Source: Archangium minus (GTDB lineage Bacteria > Myxococcota > Myxococcia > Myxococcales > Myxococcaceae). From it: a stretch of DNA of 64,000 bases. Of the stretch, positions 8,916 to 16,718 are shown one piece after another. A program made the position numbers and the translations under genes. Every line of letters begins with the position of its first letter. Positions within the stretch are counted from its first letter, which is position 1. The stretch lies in NCBI RefSeq assembly GCF_044360475.1, contig NZ_CP043494.1, positions 9,858,001 to 9,922,000 of the forward strand, read 5' to 3'. Under the pieces are notes generated by a model that was not told the DNA's origin, searched no databases, and saw only the letters and a program-made list of their open reading frames with translations.

Positions 8916-9227
8916 TCATTTCTTCGGAACGCAGATGCTGGGTTCGCCATGCGAGGAGCCCGTGCAGAAGTAGCCACCAGGGCAAGGGCTGAACGCCGTC
9001 CCACACAGCTGCTCGCAGCTCCGATATTGCTTGAAGTGTGCCCACCAGGGCCGTTCGATGGAGCTTGCTTCGGCGTGCGGCCAACCCATGCAGTAGCGCA
9101 CTCCTGCTTCGGCGCAGTCCTGATCGATCTCGCAGCCGTACGAGCCGGTCAGCAGCCATGTCGACCCAGCAGCGAGCGCCATGAGGGCGATGGTCGTCAT
9201 CGCGGCGCGCATTTGAGCAGCCATCAT
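8916..9227 (-). CDS. small Cys-rich exported protein, unknown function
   Basis: 103 aa from the ATG at 9225-9227 (a second ATG at 9222-9224 directly follows). The ribosome site GAGGAAA overlaps the stop region of the upstream glycosidase-like lipoprotein, so translation is probably coupled. A hydrophobic N-terminal segment (MTTIALMALAAGSTWLL) suggests a signal peptide or anchor. The rest contains eight Cys (GC, DC, YC, SC, LC, PC, FC, IC), consistent with four disulfides in the periplasm or outside. No family was recognised. Its coupling to the GH99-like lipoprotein suggests an accessory role on the cell surface, which is inference. Confidence 0.7.
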   Translation of the reverse strand: MMAAQMRAAMTTIALMALAAGSTWLLTGSYGCEIDQDCAEAGVRYCMGWPHAEASSIERPWWAHFKQYRSCEQLCGTAFSPCPGGYFCTGSSHGEPSICVPKK

Positions 9228-9234
9228 TTTCCTC

Positions 9235-11115
9235 TTAGTTGGCGACTTCGATGTCGTCGACGTACCCGCGGAAGTCACCCGTCAGGGGGCCGTAATCATA
9301 GGTGATCAGGATCCTGTCGATCGTCTTGCCCGCGAGCCATTGACCGATCCGGGACTTCGTCTGTGTCCACGCGTTGACGGTGCCACGGCTGGCTCCGGGG
9401 TGCATGCTGATGCCGTTGATGTCCGTCGCACCCGAGTCCCGGAGCGTCGAGCCGTCCGTCATCACGAGATCCACGGTCACGTGTTGGGAGAGGCTGTTCT
9501 GTGGGTATGTCCAGAAGGACAGCTGGGTCGTGGACTGCACCGGGATGTGGACGTCGTAGGCCTTGAAGTAGGCGAAGGAGCCTCCCGTGGTGAGCGTATC
9601 GCGCCCGGAGATCCGCAGCGCCCGGCTCCCGCTGTGGGCCTGTTCGCCCGCCACGACTCCGAACCCGACGCTGCCGGTCCCTCCGTAACCCGTCACCCCC
9701 TGAACCCCCCCTCCCGTTGAATCGATGGTGTTGCTCCACGTCAGCGCGGCGTCCGTTTCCTCCGCACCCGACCGGAACCAGACCGGGCCATTCGTATAGG
9801 GGATGGGCACGCTCGGCGTGAGCGCATCGAGCCCCGCGATCATCCGCGTCACCTTGCCCGCCAGACGCAGATAGAAGTCGGAGGAGATGTAGCTGCCATC
9901 GGAGCTCAGCGTGAGGAAGTACTGGTTGGTGGGAGCCATCGACGAGTCCTCAGCCGCCTTCGCAATGGCCGTGCCCTCGTCGTACTCGTCGAACATGGCG
10001 ATGTAGGCCGAGGGAATGCCCGCGCTGCGGATGTTGACGGCCTGCTTCCACAGGAGCGCGCCCCCGCGCCGGGGGATCTGATTCTTCGTCCCGCCATTCC
10101 AGTTGGACCAGGCAAAGCCGGGGAACAAGACCGGCTGATAGGCCTTGCCGTAGGTGGCGCAGTAATCGCGGTCGGGGATCAGGTAGTTGTTCTTGTAGCT
10201 GTCGACATCGGCGTCCGTGGCGTAGCGCCCGACGGTCCACGGAGAGATCATGTCGAACTTCTTGTACACCTCGATGAAGCCGGGCTTCGAGTCCTCGCGG
10301 CTGTCGCGCCAGTTCGTCGGGACACCGCCAATGACATAGGTGCCCTGGGCTCGGAACCACTCGATGAGCTCCGAGGCTTGTGCGGCGGTGCCCGGCCGAT
10401 CCGTGAAGCCCAAGCCCCAGATGGCGACCACCGGTTTGCCATCCTGCACCGCGTAGCGGGAGGAGGAGGTGAGCCGGAGTTGGCCGATGATCTTGCTCGT
10501 CCAGTCGTCCTTCACCATCTGGACAAAGGTGGCCTCGTTCAGGCCAGAGACGTCATACATGACATAGAAGAGGCGCCCGGTGGCCTCGGCGGCGGCCCTC
10601 ACCTTGGTCGCGACACTGTCGCGATGCGCCATGAACACCCCATCCGTCGTGAGGAACCGTTGCAGTGCGGCCCCATCGAGGCCGTACTGCTGCATCCATT
10701 GGAAATGCTTGTTCACGACGTCTGCGGGGTACGAAGAGAACAGCTTCGCCGGAGCCCCGTTGCCGAGCGGCGCATAGCCGGTCTGGAAGAGCGACCCGGC
10801 CGCGTACTCCGAGATGTCCGGGTACAGCTCGAAGGTTTGATGGCCGGGGGCGGGCACCCCCTCGTTGGACCGGTAGACACCGGCCGACCAGTGAGACCAC
10901 CGCTCGACGGGGGAGCCGTCACCATAGGCGGTGAACCAGCCCTGGTAACCGACGATGACCTTGTCCCGAATGCCTTGCGTGACGACCGCCTGGCTCGCCT
11001 CACGCACGGGTTCCGAGGGGCTCGATTGCGTGGACTCACCCGGCTCCACACAACCTACCCCGGAGATCGACAGAGCTACCGCCAGGAACAATCGGCTCGA
11101 CCGTTTCGCGTTCAT
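9235..11115 (-). CDS. GH99/GH71-like glycoside hydrolase lipoprotein with C-terminal jelly-roll-like domain
   Basis: 626 aa from the ATG at 11113-11115. A TTG seven codons upstream is also possible. A lipoprotein signal ends at Cys22 (SISGVGC). The catalytic region (about 45-440) begins VIVGYQGWF and contains YIAMFDEYDEGT at about 371-382; this acidic loop sits where GH99-type endo-alpha-mannosidase/mannanases carry FNEWHEGT, so it is the likely active site. From about residue 445 a Ser/Thr/Gly-rich beta region ends in YVDDIEVAN, typical of carbohydrate-binding jelly rolls. It would be a surface-tethered polysaccharide hydrolase. The gene below it, a Cys-rich small protein, appears translationally coupled. 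Confidence 0.8.
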   Translation of the reverse strand: MNAKRSSRLFLAVALSISGVGCVEPGESTQSSPSEPVREASQAVVTQGIRDKVIVGYQGWFTAYGDGSPVERWSHWSAGVYRSNEGVPAPGHQTFELYPDISEYAAGSLFQTGYAPLGNGAPAKLFSSYPADVVNKHFQWMQQYGLDGAALQRFLTTDGVFMAHRDSVATKVRAAAEATGRLFYVMYDVSGLNEATFVQMVKDDWTSKIIGQLRLTSSSRYAVQDGKPVVAIWGLGFTDRPGTAAQASELIEWFRAQGTYVIGGVPTNWRDSREDSKPGFIEVYKKFDMISPWTVGRYATDADVDSYKNNYLIPDRDYCATYGKAYQPVLFPGFAWSNWNGGTKNQIPRRGGALLWKQAVNIRSAGIPSAYIAMFDEYDEGTAIAKAAEDSSMAPTNQYFLTLSSDGSYISSDFYLRLAGKVTRMIAGLDALTPSVPIPYTNGPVWFRSGAEETDAALTWSNTIDSTGGGVQGVTGYGGTGSVGFGVVAGEQAHSGSRALRISGRDTLTTGGSFAYFKAYDVHIPVQSTTQLSFWTYPQNSLSQHVTVDLVMTDGSTLRDSGATDINGISMHPGASRGTVNAWTQTKSRIGQWLAGKTIDRILITYDYGPLTGDFRGYVDDIEVAN

Positions 11116-11157
11116 CCGAACAGGGAAACAACGCAAAACCAGCTTGTCAAGACAGTG

Positions 11158-11198
11158 TATGTCCCCTCTCCCTCTGGGAGAGGGCTAGGGTGAGGGTA
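11158..11198. repeat. intergenic palindromic repeat, copy 2
   Basis: Core CCCTCTCCC / TCT / GGGAGAGGG at 11164-11184, followed by CTAGGGTGAGGGTA. The left flank GTATGTC matches the copy at 6748. It forms an inverted pair with copy 3 about 100 bp away; the two copies point in opposite directions, so the whole 11158-11332 stretch could fold into a large stem. Confidence 0.8.
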
Positions 11199-11286
11199 TT
11201 TCCCACCTGGTGTTCCTGACTGGGAACAAGGACCAGGAGTCTCGTGCTCCGAGACGAACCAGGGCAGAGAACAACACGGGGAGACA

Positions 11287-11332
11287 TACCCTCACCCCCC
11301 GCCCTCTCCCAGAGGGAGAGGGAGCATGCGCA
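11287..11332. repeat. intergenic palindromic repeat, copy 3 (inverted relative to copy 2)
   Basis: Begins TACCCTCACCCCCCG, then the core CCCTCTCCC / AGA / GGGAGAGGG at 11302-11322, then AGCATGCGCA as in copy 1. It sits immediately 3' of the WYL regulator stop (11351). The 11116-11350 gap otherwise shows no gene. Confidence 0.8.
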
Positions 11333-11350
11333 ACCCATTCATCGGACGAT

Positions 11351-12079
11351 TCATGAGCGACCGGGAGCAGCAGCCTGCCGCCGTGGGGCCGGACGCTCGC
11401 GAGCCTCCAGCGAGCGGCGCCACCGGGCTCGTAAGGAGGCGGGACGCTCAGGATAGGACTCGTTCAGGAAGTCCGCGCCCACCACCCGGTCCGTGCGGAA
11501 GCTGCGGAAGTCCCGCCGCAGCTCGCACCACGCAATCAGGATGCGCACGGTGTCCATGTACCCGACGATGACGGGCCAGACAGTGCGCTCGCTCGTGCGG
11601 CCCTGCTCGTCGCGATAGCGAAGGACGATCTTGCGGCCCTCGCGAATGGAGGCGCGCACTCCGGCGACGTCCAGCCCGTCGGGAGTCACGTTCCAGACGG
11701 GCGGCGTACCGGAGGCCGGCTCGAGCACATAGGGTTGCAGGCGCTCGGGCACGGTGGCGCGGATCTTGGCAATCAAATCCCTCGCGGCCCGGGCCAGGGA
11801 GGGATCCGCGCGCCCGGCCACCCATTGGGCGCCCAGAACCGCAGCTTCGATCTCATCGGCCGTCAGCATCAGGGGTGGCATGTCAAAGCCAACATCCAGC
11901 ACATAGCCCACGCCTGCCTCGCCTCGGATCGGCGTGCGCTGGTCCATCAGCGCGGCGATGTCGCGGTAGACGCTGCGCTTGGAGGTCTCCAGCTCGGCGG
12001 CGATGGCGTCGGCGGTGACTGGCCCCCGGGCCCGCCGGAGGATCTGGATGATCTGAAAAAGGCGTTCGGCGCGTCTCAT
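11351..12079 (-). CDS. WYL-domain transcriptional regulator (YafY/DeoR type)
   Basis: 242 aa from the ATG at 12077-12079 (MRRAERLFQII); an earlier in-frame start at 12112 would run through the operator. An N-terminal winged helix (about 5-58) has the typical TADAIAAELETSKRSVYRDIAALM recognition region (given here as one landmark across residues 21-44). A WYL-type domain follows from about 130 to 215 (IREGRKIVLRYRDEQGR, WPVIVGYMDTVRILIAWCELR). The Arg/Pro-rich tail is of unknown use. It is divergent from the glutathione S-transferase at 12199; the shared 119-bp gap carries a tandem palindrome, so it probably represses itself and the transferase. Confidence 0.88.
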   Translation of the reverse strand: MRRAERLFQIIQILRRARGPVTADAIAAELETSKRSVYRDIAALMDQRTPIRGEAGVGYVLDVGFDMPPLMLTADEIEAAVLGAQWVAGRADPSLARAARDLIAKIRATVPERLQPYVLEPASGTPPVWNVTPDGLDVAGVRASIREGRKIVLRYRDEQGRTSERTVWPVIVGYMDTVRILIAWCELRRDFRSFRTDRVVGADFLNESYPERPASLRARWRRSLEARERPAPRRQAAAPGRS

Positions 12080-12100
12080 GAAACCATCATCGTGAATCGA

Positions 12101-12122
12101 TGCTGACAGCATGCTGGCAGCA
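12101..12122. promoter_or_regulatory. tandem palindromic operator candidate for the WYL regulator
   Basis: Two 11-bp palindromes lie head to tail: TGCTGACAGCA (12101-12111) and TGCTGGCAGCA (12112-12122). They are between the divergent WYL regulator (start 12079) and the GST (start 12199). Perfect dyads in exact tandem at this position are best explained as regulator binding sites. Binding by this regulator is inferred. Confidence 0.65.
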
Positions 12123-12198
12123 GGGTGGCGGTAGCAAGGGGGGCATCGGCCACCACGGCCGCGAAGGAGACGGCACGGTGCCGTCCAAGAGGATTGCC

Positions 12199-12837
12199 AT
12201 GAAGCTCTACTTCCACCCCATGTCCGGAAACTCGCGCCGCGTGCTGCTCGTGGCCACCCACCTCGACGTGCCCCTCGAGCGCATCATGGTCGACCTGACC
12301 AAAGGAGAGCAGCGCGGGGCGCCGCACCTGGGGCGCAACCCCAACGGGCGCGTCCCGGTCCTCGATGACGACGGCTTCGTGCTGTGGGAGTCGCGCGCCA
12401 TCATGGAGTACCTGGCCGAAAAGACGCCGGGGCAGACCCTGCTCCCGACGGACGCGCGCGGCCGCGCCGATGTGAGCCGCTGGCTCTTCTGGTGCGCGAC
12501 CCACATGGCCCCGGCGAACACGATCCTGGTCTTCGAGAACTTCGTGAAGGCGCTGACGGGCGGCAGGCCGGATCCCGCCGAGGTCGCGCGGGGAGAGGCG
12601 CTCTTCGCGCAGCACGCACCGATCCTGGACGCGCACCTCGCGGGCAGGACGTGGGTCGCGCAGGATCGCCTGACGCTCGCTGACTTCTCCCTGGCCGCGT
12701 CGTTCGCCCTCGCCGGTCCGGCGCGCCTGCCGATCGGGGACTACGCGAACATCCAGGCCTGGCTCGGGCGCGTGCAGGCGCTCGAGGCGTGGAAGCGCAC
12801 CACGCCGCCTGCGCCGCCGCCCGCCGCCCGCGGTTGA
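12199..12837 (+). CDS. glutathione S-transferase family protein
   Basis: 212 aa from the ATG at 12199, which has AAGAGGA seven bases upstream; an upstream GTG/ATG-like extension to 12100 would overlap the operator. The N-terminal thioredoxin-like domain (1-80) carries SGNSRRVLL near the active site, the cis-Pro in GRVPVLDDD and the glutathione-contacting WESRAIMEYLAEK. A helical C-terminal domain follows, with LTLADFSLAA at about 155-165. Likely a cytosolic detoxifying transferase controlled by the divergent WYL regulator. Substrate unknown. Confidence 0.92.
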   Translation: MKLYFHPMSGNSRRVLLVATHLDVPLERIMVDLTKGEQRGAPHLGRNPNGRVPVLDDDGFVLWESRAIMEYLAEKTPGQTLLPTDARGRADVSRWLFWCATHMAPANTILVFENFVKALTGGRPDPAEVARGEALFAQHAPILDAHLAGRTWVAQDRLTLADFSLAASFALAGPARLPIGDYANIQAWLGRVQALEAWKRTTPPAPPPAARG

Positions 12838-12873
12838 CCGCCAGCGCCGTCACGCGCGCGCAGGCGGACGGCA

Positions 12874-13683
12874 CTACGGTGTCAGGGAATGGGCAAGCTC
12901 GAGCTGCGAGAGCGCCAGAGGTGAGAACCCCGCCCCGAGGAAGAAGCGCTCGCACCGCCCCTCCGGGACGATGGCACTCACCGCCATCGGCTTGCCGGGC
13001 CAGGCCGCCGCCAGTGCGCGCAGCAGCCGACGTCCGGCCCCCTGCCCTCGCGCCTCTGGCTCCACGGCGAGGGCCCGCAGCGCAAGCGTGGGCGCGGAGA
13101 CATCTCCGAGCACCGCCACCGCGGGCCCCAGCCGGAAGGCCCGGGAGGGGAGCGCCAGCCCCGCAAGGGTGGCCGGCGCCACCTGCCAGGGCAGCCCCTC
13201 GGGGAGGAGCCGCGCGCAGACCAAGGGGTCCACCTCCTCCAGTGCAGCAGGCTCGGGAGTGGGAGTCCCCATGAACCCCACCAGCCGGCGCACGCGCTGG
13301 AAACCCAGACGCTCGTAGAGCTTCACCGCGGGGAGGTTCTGCTCGATGACCTCCAACTGCATCCGCGTGTCCCCGCGAGCACGCGCCTCCTCCATCAAGG
13401 GCAGCAGCATGGCACCCCCGAGCTTGCGGTTGCGGTGTGTGGACACAATGCCCATGCCCGCGACTCGGCTCACCCGCCCCCGCCGAGCCATCAGCACCAA
13501 CCCCACCGGCTCGCCGTCCACTCGCGCGATACGGCTGTCTGCCAGGGAGATGTGCTCGCCCCGCACGCGCGCGTCGAACAGCAAGGGCGCGTCGGGAATG
13601 GTGACGAAGTAGCCCTCGAAGGCGCGGGCAAAGAGCGTGGAGAGGGAGTGGAGCGGCAACTCAGAAGCTGGCGTGAGGTCCAT
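12874..13683 (-). CDS. GNAT N-acetyltransferase with two acetyltransferase domains
   Basis: 269 aa. The first GNAT domain (about 30-140) has the V-x-x-x-x-R-x-x-K-x-G-G-A acetyl-CoA loop (VSTHRNRKLGGAM) and a NLPAVKLYERLGFQ C-terminal helix/strand. A second, more degraded GNAT domain (about 150-265) has VEPEARGQGAGRRLLRAL and ERFFLGAGF. Tandem GNAT proteins often acetylate small-molecule amines or protein N-termini; the substrate is unknown. The ribosome site is weak. It is adjacent to, and on the same strand as, the MocR-type regulator at 13729-15180, 45 bp downstream of it. Confidence 0.85.
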   Translation of the reverse strand: MDLTPASELPLHSLSTLFARAFEGYFVTIPDAPLLFDARVRGEHISLADSRIARVDGEPVGLVLMARRGRVSRVAGMGIVSTHRNRKLGGAMLLPLMEEARARGDTRMQLEVIEQNLPAVKLYERLGFQRVRRLVGFMGTPTPEPAALEEVDPLVCARLLPEGLPWQVAPATLAGLALPSRAFRLGPAVAVLGDVSAPTLALRALAVEPEARGQGAGRRLLRALAAAWPGKPMAVSAIVPEGRCERFFLGAGFSPLALSQLELAHSLTP

Positions 13684-13728
13684 GGGGGCGACTCGGGTGG
13701 GAGAGCAGCGGCCAGCGTGCCGGGACGC

Positions 13729-15180
13729 TCATCCACGCGCAAGCGACCGCGCCCGCGAGACGGCCTCGAAGCTGGCGCGCAATCGCCGTAGCCCCTCGTC
13801 GATCCTGTTCGTCGCCATCGCACCGTAGCCCAGAATGAGCCCGTGCTGGGCAGACCGCTCCGCGCAGTATTCCGAGAGGGATTGCACCCCCACTCCCGCC
13901 TCCCTCGCCTGCGCGACGACGTCTTGCTCCCACCGGGTACTGCTCCGGTTGAAGACCGCGCTCACGTGGAGACCGACCCGCGAAGGAACCGGCTCCAGCC
14001 ACGGGCTGAAGTGGCGCGTCAACGCCTCCACGATGCGTTCGTGCCGGGACTCGTATTCACGTCGCATCTTGCGGATGTGCCGAGCGAGGTGGCCCTCGTC
14101 GATGAACCGGGCCAATGCCGCCTGCACGGGCCATTGCGAGTACCCATCAGCCACGGACTTCGCCATCCGCAGAGCGGCGAAGAGGGAGGGCGGCGCGACA
14201 AGGAACCCCAGGCGCAGCCCGGGCAGCATCACCTTCGAGAACGAGCCGACATAGACGACCCGCCCGGAGCGATCGAGCCCGTGCAAGGTCTCGAGGGGAC
14301 GACCGCCGAACCGGAATTCGCTGTCGTAGTCGTCTTCAATCACCACGGCGTTTCGCTGCTCGGCCCAGGCCAGCAGGGCGTTGCGACGAGAGGGGGACAT
14401 GGCCACCCCGAGCGGAAACTGGTGCGAGGGCGTGACGTACACAAGCCGAGCATCATGCGGCAACGCGCTGACATCGAGGCCCTCGGCGTCCACGGGAACA
14501 CCCACCACCCTGGCCCCCAGTGACTGGAAGAGGAGTCGTGCCGGCGGGTAGCCCGGCTCCTCTACGGCCACACACGCCCCTGGCTCAATCAGCACGCGCC
14601 CAATGAGATCGAGCGCCTGCTGTGCCCCTTGCGTGATGAGCACCTCGTCCGCGGTCGCGCGAACGCCGCGTGCCAGGAAGACGTGCCGAGCGACGGAGGC
14701 CCGGAGTGCGGGATGACCGGCGGGCTCGCCGTCATCCGCCGTCTGCGTCGCGGCGCGCAACTGTCGCGCGACCAACCGGCGCCACGTCTCGAATGGAAAC
14801 AGCCGGGCATCTGGGATGCCCACGCGGAACTCGTAAGCAACGGGAGTCCTGGGCTCGCTCGAACCCGGGAGCTCGCGCCAGAACTCGCGGAGCTTCAAGG
14901 GCCGCCCGGGGCTCGAGACCTTTCGAACGCCGGTGGTGCGCACCTCTCCCTGGACGAAGCTTCCGACGCCTGCGCGACCGGCCAGCAACCCTTCCGCCGT
15001 GAGCCACTCGTAGGCAACCGCGATGGTGTTCCGAGACACGTCGAGGCGCACGGCCAGCTCGCGCGTGGGAGGCAGCCGGTCGCCCGGGCGCAGACGTCCG
15101 TCAAGAATCGCGGCTCGGATACCCCGGTAGATCTGCCCCGCCAGGTCCCGCCGGTTCTGAAGGTTGACGTGAAGCTCCAT
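13729..15180 (-). CDS. MocR/GabR-type regulator (GntR HTH fused to aminotransferase-like domain)
   Basis: 483 aa. The N-terminal GntR winged helix (about 12-75) contains LRPGDRLPPTRELAVRLDVS and ISRNTI-like VSRNTIAVAYEWL. A linker leads to a fold-type I aminotransferase-like domain (about 115-475) with EEPGYPPAR, the PLP-binding YVTPSHQFPLG, the EDDYDSEFRF loop and the Schiff-base Lys in YVGSFSKVMLPGLRLGF. Such proteins bind PLP and an amine/amino-acid effector and usually control a divergent gene, here the cupin at 15284. The target pathway is unknown. Confidence 0.92.
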   Translation of the reverse strand: MELHVNLQNRRDLAGQIYRGIRAAILDGRLRPGDRLPPTRELAVRLDVSRNTIAVAYEWLTAEGLLAGRAGVGSFVQGEVRTTGVRKVSSPGRPLKLREFWRELPGSSEPRTPVAYEFRVGIPDARLFPFETWRRLVARQLRAATQTADDGEPAGHPALRASVARHVFLARGVRATADEVLITQGAQQALDLIGRVLIEPGACVAVEEPGYPPARLLFQSLGARVVGVPVDAEGLDVSALPHDARLVYVTPSHQFPLGVAMSPSRRNALLAWAEQRNAVVIEDDYDSEFRFGGRPLETLHGLDRSGRVVYVGSFSKVMLPGLRLGFLVAPPSLFAALRMAKSVADGYSQWPVQAALARFIDEGHLARHIRKMRREYESRHERIVEALTRHFSPWLEPVPSRVGLHVSAVFNRSSTRWEQDVVAQAREAGVGVQSLSEYCAERSAQHGLILGYGAMATNRIDEGLRRLRASFEAVSRARSLARG

Positions 15181-15199
15181 GCGACCTCGGCCTGTAACT

Positions 15200-15243
15200 T
15201 GGCCCAGTGACTTTCGTCAATTGTGGCTCTCCTAGTGGACCAG
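15200..15243. promoter_or_regulatory. possible MocR operator: direct repeats in divergent promoter
   Basis: Direct repeats TGGCCCAG (15200-15207) and TGGACCAG (15236-15243) lie 36 bp apart, start to start, in the 103-bp gap between the MocR-type regulator and the cupin. MocR/GabR regulators typically bind spaced direct repeats. This is suggestive only because the 8-mers are short and GC-rich. Confidence 0.3.
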
Positions 15244-15283
15244 AGCCCATGGCACCTTCCGCGCCATTCCAAGAGGAGCCGTC

Positions 15284-15739
15284 ATGTCCCAACAGGCTGT
15301 CGTGTCGTCGCGTTTCATTGATACCGAGCGCATCCCCTGGGTTCCGCTGAGTCCTGGGTTCTCATTCAAGCCCCTCCGCTTCCTCCGCAATGAGCTCGGC
15401 CGAATCCAGCTCTTGCGCCTCGAGCCCGGAACCATCATTCCCCGTCATCGCCATACAGGAGAGGTCCACGGGTTCAACCTCGTGGGCCAGCGAAAGCTGC
15501 TCGACACGGGCGAGTTGGTGGGTCCAGGCGGGTATGTCTACGAACCCGCCGGCAACGTTGACAGCTGGATGGCCGTGGGCACCGAGCCCGTCATCGTTCA
15601 CGTCACCGCGTACGGCGCGGTCGAGTACCTCGATGAGCGCGGCGAAGTTGTGAAGCGAGCAACCTGCCTCTCACAATTCGAGGTGTATCGGGGCTGGTGC
15701 CAGAAAAACGGCATTCCGATGCTGGATCTCCAGGAGTGA
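15284..15739 (+). CDS. cupin protein, 2,4'-dihydroxyacetophenone dioxygenase/ChrR-like
   Basis: 151 aa, single cupin barrel. The first metal-binding motif is in IIPRHRHTGEVHGFNLVG (His-x-His, a Glu and a further His); the second motif (VDSWMAVGTEPVIVHVTAYG) is less conventional. The sequence closely follows the 2,4'-dihydroxyacetophenone dioxygenase/ChrR-cupin group, Fe(II) oxygenases or metal-binding sensors. It is divergent from the MocR-type regulator, which probably controls it. Enzymatic activity has to be treated as inferred. Confidence 0.8.
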   Translation: MSQQAVVSSRFIDTERIPWVPLSPGFSFKPLRFLRNELGRIQLLRLEPGTIIPRHRHTGEVHGFNLVGQRKLLDTGELVGPGGYVYEPAGNVDSWMAVGTEPVIVHVTAYGAVEYLDERGEVVKRATCLSQFEVYRGWCQKNGIPMLDLQE

Positions 15740-15908
15740 TGTGGCCACCTGCTCTTCGAAAGGGTCCGCCGCCGTAAGTCTTACTGCCCTCCGGGGCACT
15801 ACCGCCCACCCACCATTGTAAGCCCCCTGAATCACAAGGGATGGGACGAGAAAGGCGTGGCACGCGGACTGCTATAGCCCCCAGGCAAGAAGTCGACGGG
15901 CGGTTCGG

Positions 15909-15944
15909 GGCAGGACGGGCGGGTTGGGCAGGACGGGCGGGTTG
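15909..15944. repeat. 18-bp perfect tandem duplication, G-tract rich
   Basis: Unit GGCAGGACGGGCGGGTTG occurs twice in direct succession (15909-15926, 15927-15944). It contains several GGG runs and continues into GGGG, so the plus strand could form a G-quadruplex. Confidence 0.85.
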
Positions 15945-16009
15945 GGGTCGGTCGTTTGGGGGGAGGGGCAGAGCAGTAGCACTTCGGGGGAAGTGGGTTG
16001 GGGAACGAG

Positions 16010-16053
16010 TCGGGGAGGAGCTGATGGGGCAGCTCCTCCCCGATTTGTTTTTT
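16010..16053 (+). terminator. strong Rho-independent terminator
   Basis: A 14-bp perfect stem (TCGGGGAGGAGCTG / CAGCTCCTCCCCGA) with a 6-nt loop (ATGGGG), followed by TTTGTTTTTT. The U-rich tail follows on the plus strand only, so it terminates rightward transcription. Confidence 0.88.
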
Positions 16054-16212
16054 GTCATTTGCCCTCCGCTCCTGAAGCCGCTCAATCCTTGACGTACCGT
16101 CAGGGTATCGCCCGGTGGGACGTCCGCTTCCCGACGCCCTGCCGCCATGCAGGCACGGCTCGGTTCCTGCTCGGTTGACCGGCCGCACGCAGGGTCAAAG
16201 GATTGAGTAGTC

Positions 16213-16617
16213 ATGAGCACGCAAGAGCCGAGGATCGTGGTCACGTCGACGGACATGGAGCGGCTGCGGACTCTCATCGACACGACCGCCGGAGATAAGG
16301 CGGAGACGCTCGATGCGGAGTTGCTGCGCGCGGAGGTCGTCGAGCCCAGCCAGATACCGCCTGACGTGGTCACCATGAACAGCCGGGTGGTGTACCGGGA
16401 CGAGGATTCGGGGGAGACGCGCGAGGTGACACTCTCCTATCCCCAGGATGCGTCCCTGGAGCATGGGCGGGTGTCCGTGCTGGCGCCCGTAGGCGCGGCG
16501 CTGCTCGGGCTCTCGGTGGGGCAAGAGATCGAATGGGAGCTGCCTGGGGGCAAGCACAAGCGCCTACGCATCGTCTCGGTCACCTATCAGCCCCAGGCAG
16601 CCGGCCACTTTCACTGA
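16213..16617 (+). CDS. rnk: Rnk-like nucleoside diphosphate kinase regulator (GreA/GreB C-terminal fold)
   Basis: 134 aa. A short N-terminal helical arm (RIVVTSTDMERLRTLID) is followed by the GreA/GreB C-terminal FKBP-like domain (VTMNSRVVYRDEDSGETREV, then APVGAALLGLSVGQEIEWELP). This is the Rnk architecture, which binds RNA polymerase without the cleavage-promoting coiled coil. Length matches Rnk (about 136 aa). It stands alone, with a terminator-like dyad just downstream. Confidence 0.88.
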   Translation: MSTQEPRIVVTSTDMERLRTLIDTTAGDKAETLDAELLRAEVVEPSQIPPDVVTMNSRVVYRDEDSGETREVTLSYPQDASLEHGRVSVLAPVGAALLGLSVGQEIEWELPGGKHKRLRIVSVTYQPQAAGHFH

Positions 16618-16630
16618 GCCCTCCCTCCCC

Positions 16631-16665
16631 TCACCCCTCTTGAGCTCAAAGGGGTGAGGGAGGCA
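16631..16665 (+). terminator. hairpin downstream of rnk
   Basis: CCTCACCCCT pairs with AGGGGTGAGG and the inner TTGAG/CTCAA extends the stem past one bulged C. No clear U-tract follows, so it may stabilise the mRNA end rather than act as a classic intrinsic terminator. Confidence 0.5.
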
Positions 16666-16718
16666 GGCGGACAGACGATGAACATGGGCGCGCGGCCTCT
16701 GTTAGAAGCCCTCCGCTC

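Larger units (their letters stand above)
15840..16054 (+). ncRNA. possible small RNA gene ending in an intrinsic terminator
   Basis: The 473-bp gap 15740-16212 has no convincing ORF. The plus strand from about 15840 is strikingly G-rich, holds an 18-bp tandem duplication (15909-15944), and ends in a strong intrinsic terminator at 16010-16053 that lies 270 bp past the cupin stop. Either a separate small RNA starts here or the cupin mRNA has a long 3' UTR. No known RNA family was recognised and no promoter was pinned down. Confidence 0.25.

Noticed and set aside
12100..12198. N-terminal extension of the GST
   Set aside because: It runs across the tandem palindrome and lacks a ribosome site, whereas the ATG at 12199 has AAGAGGA.
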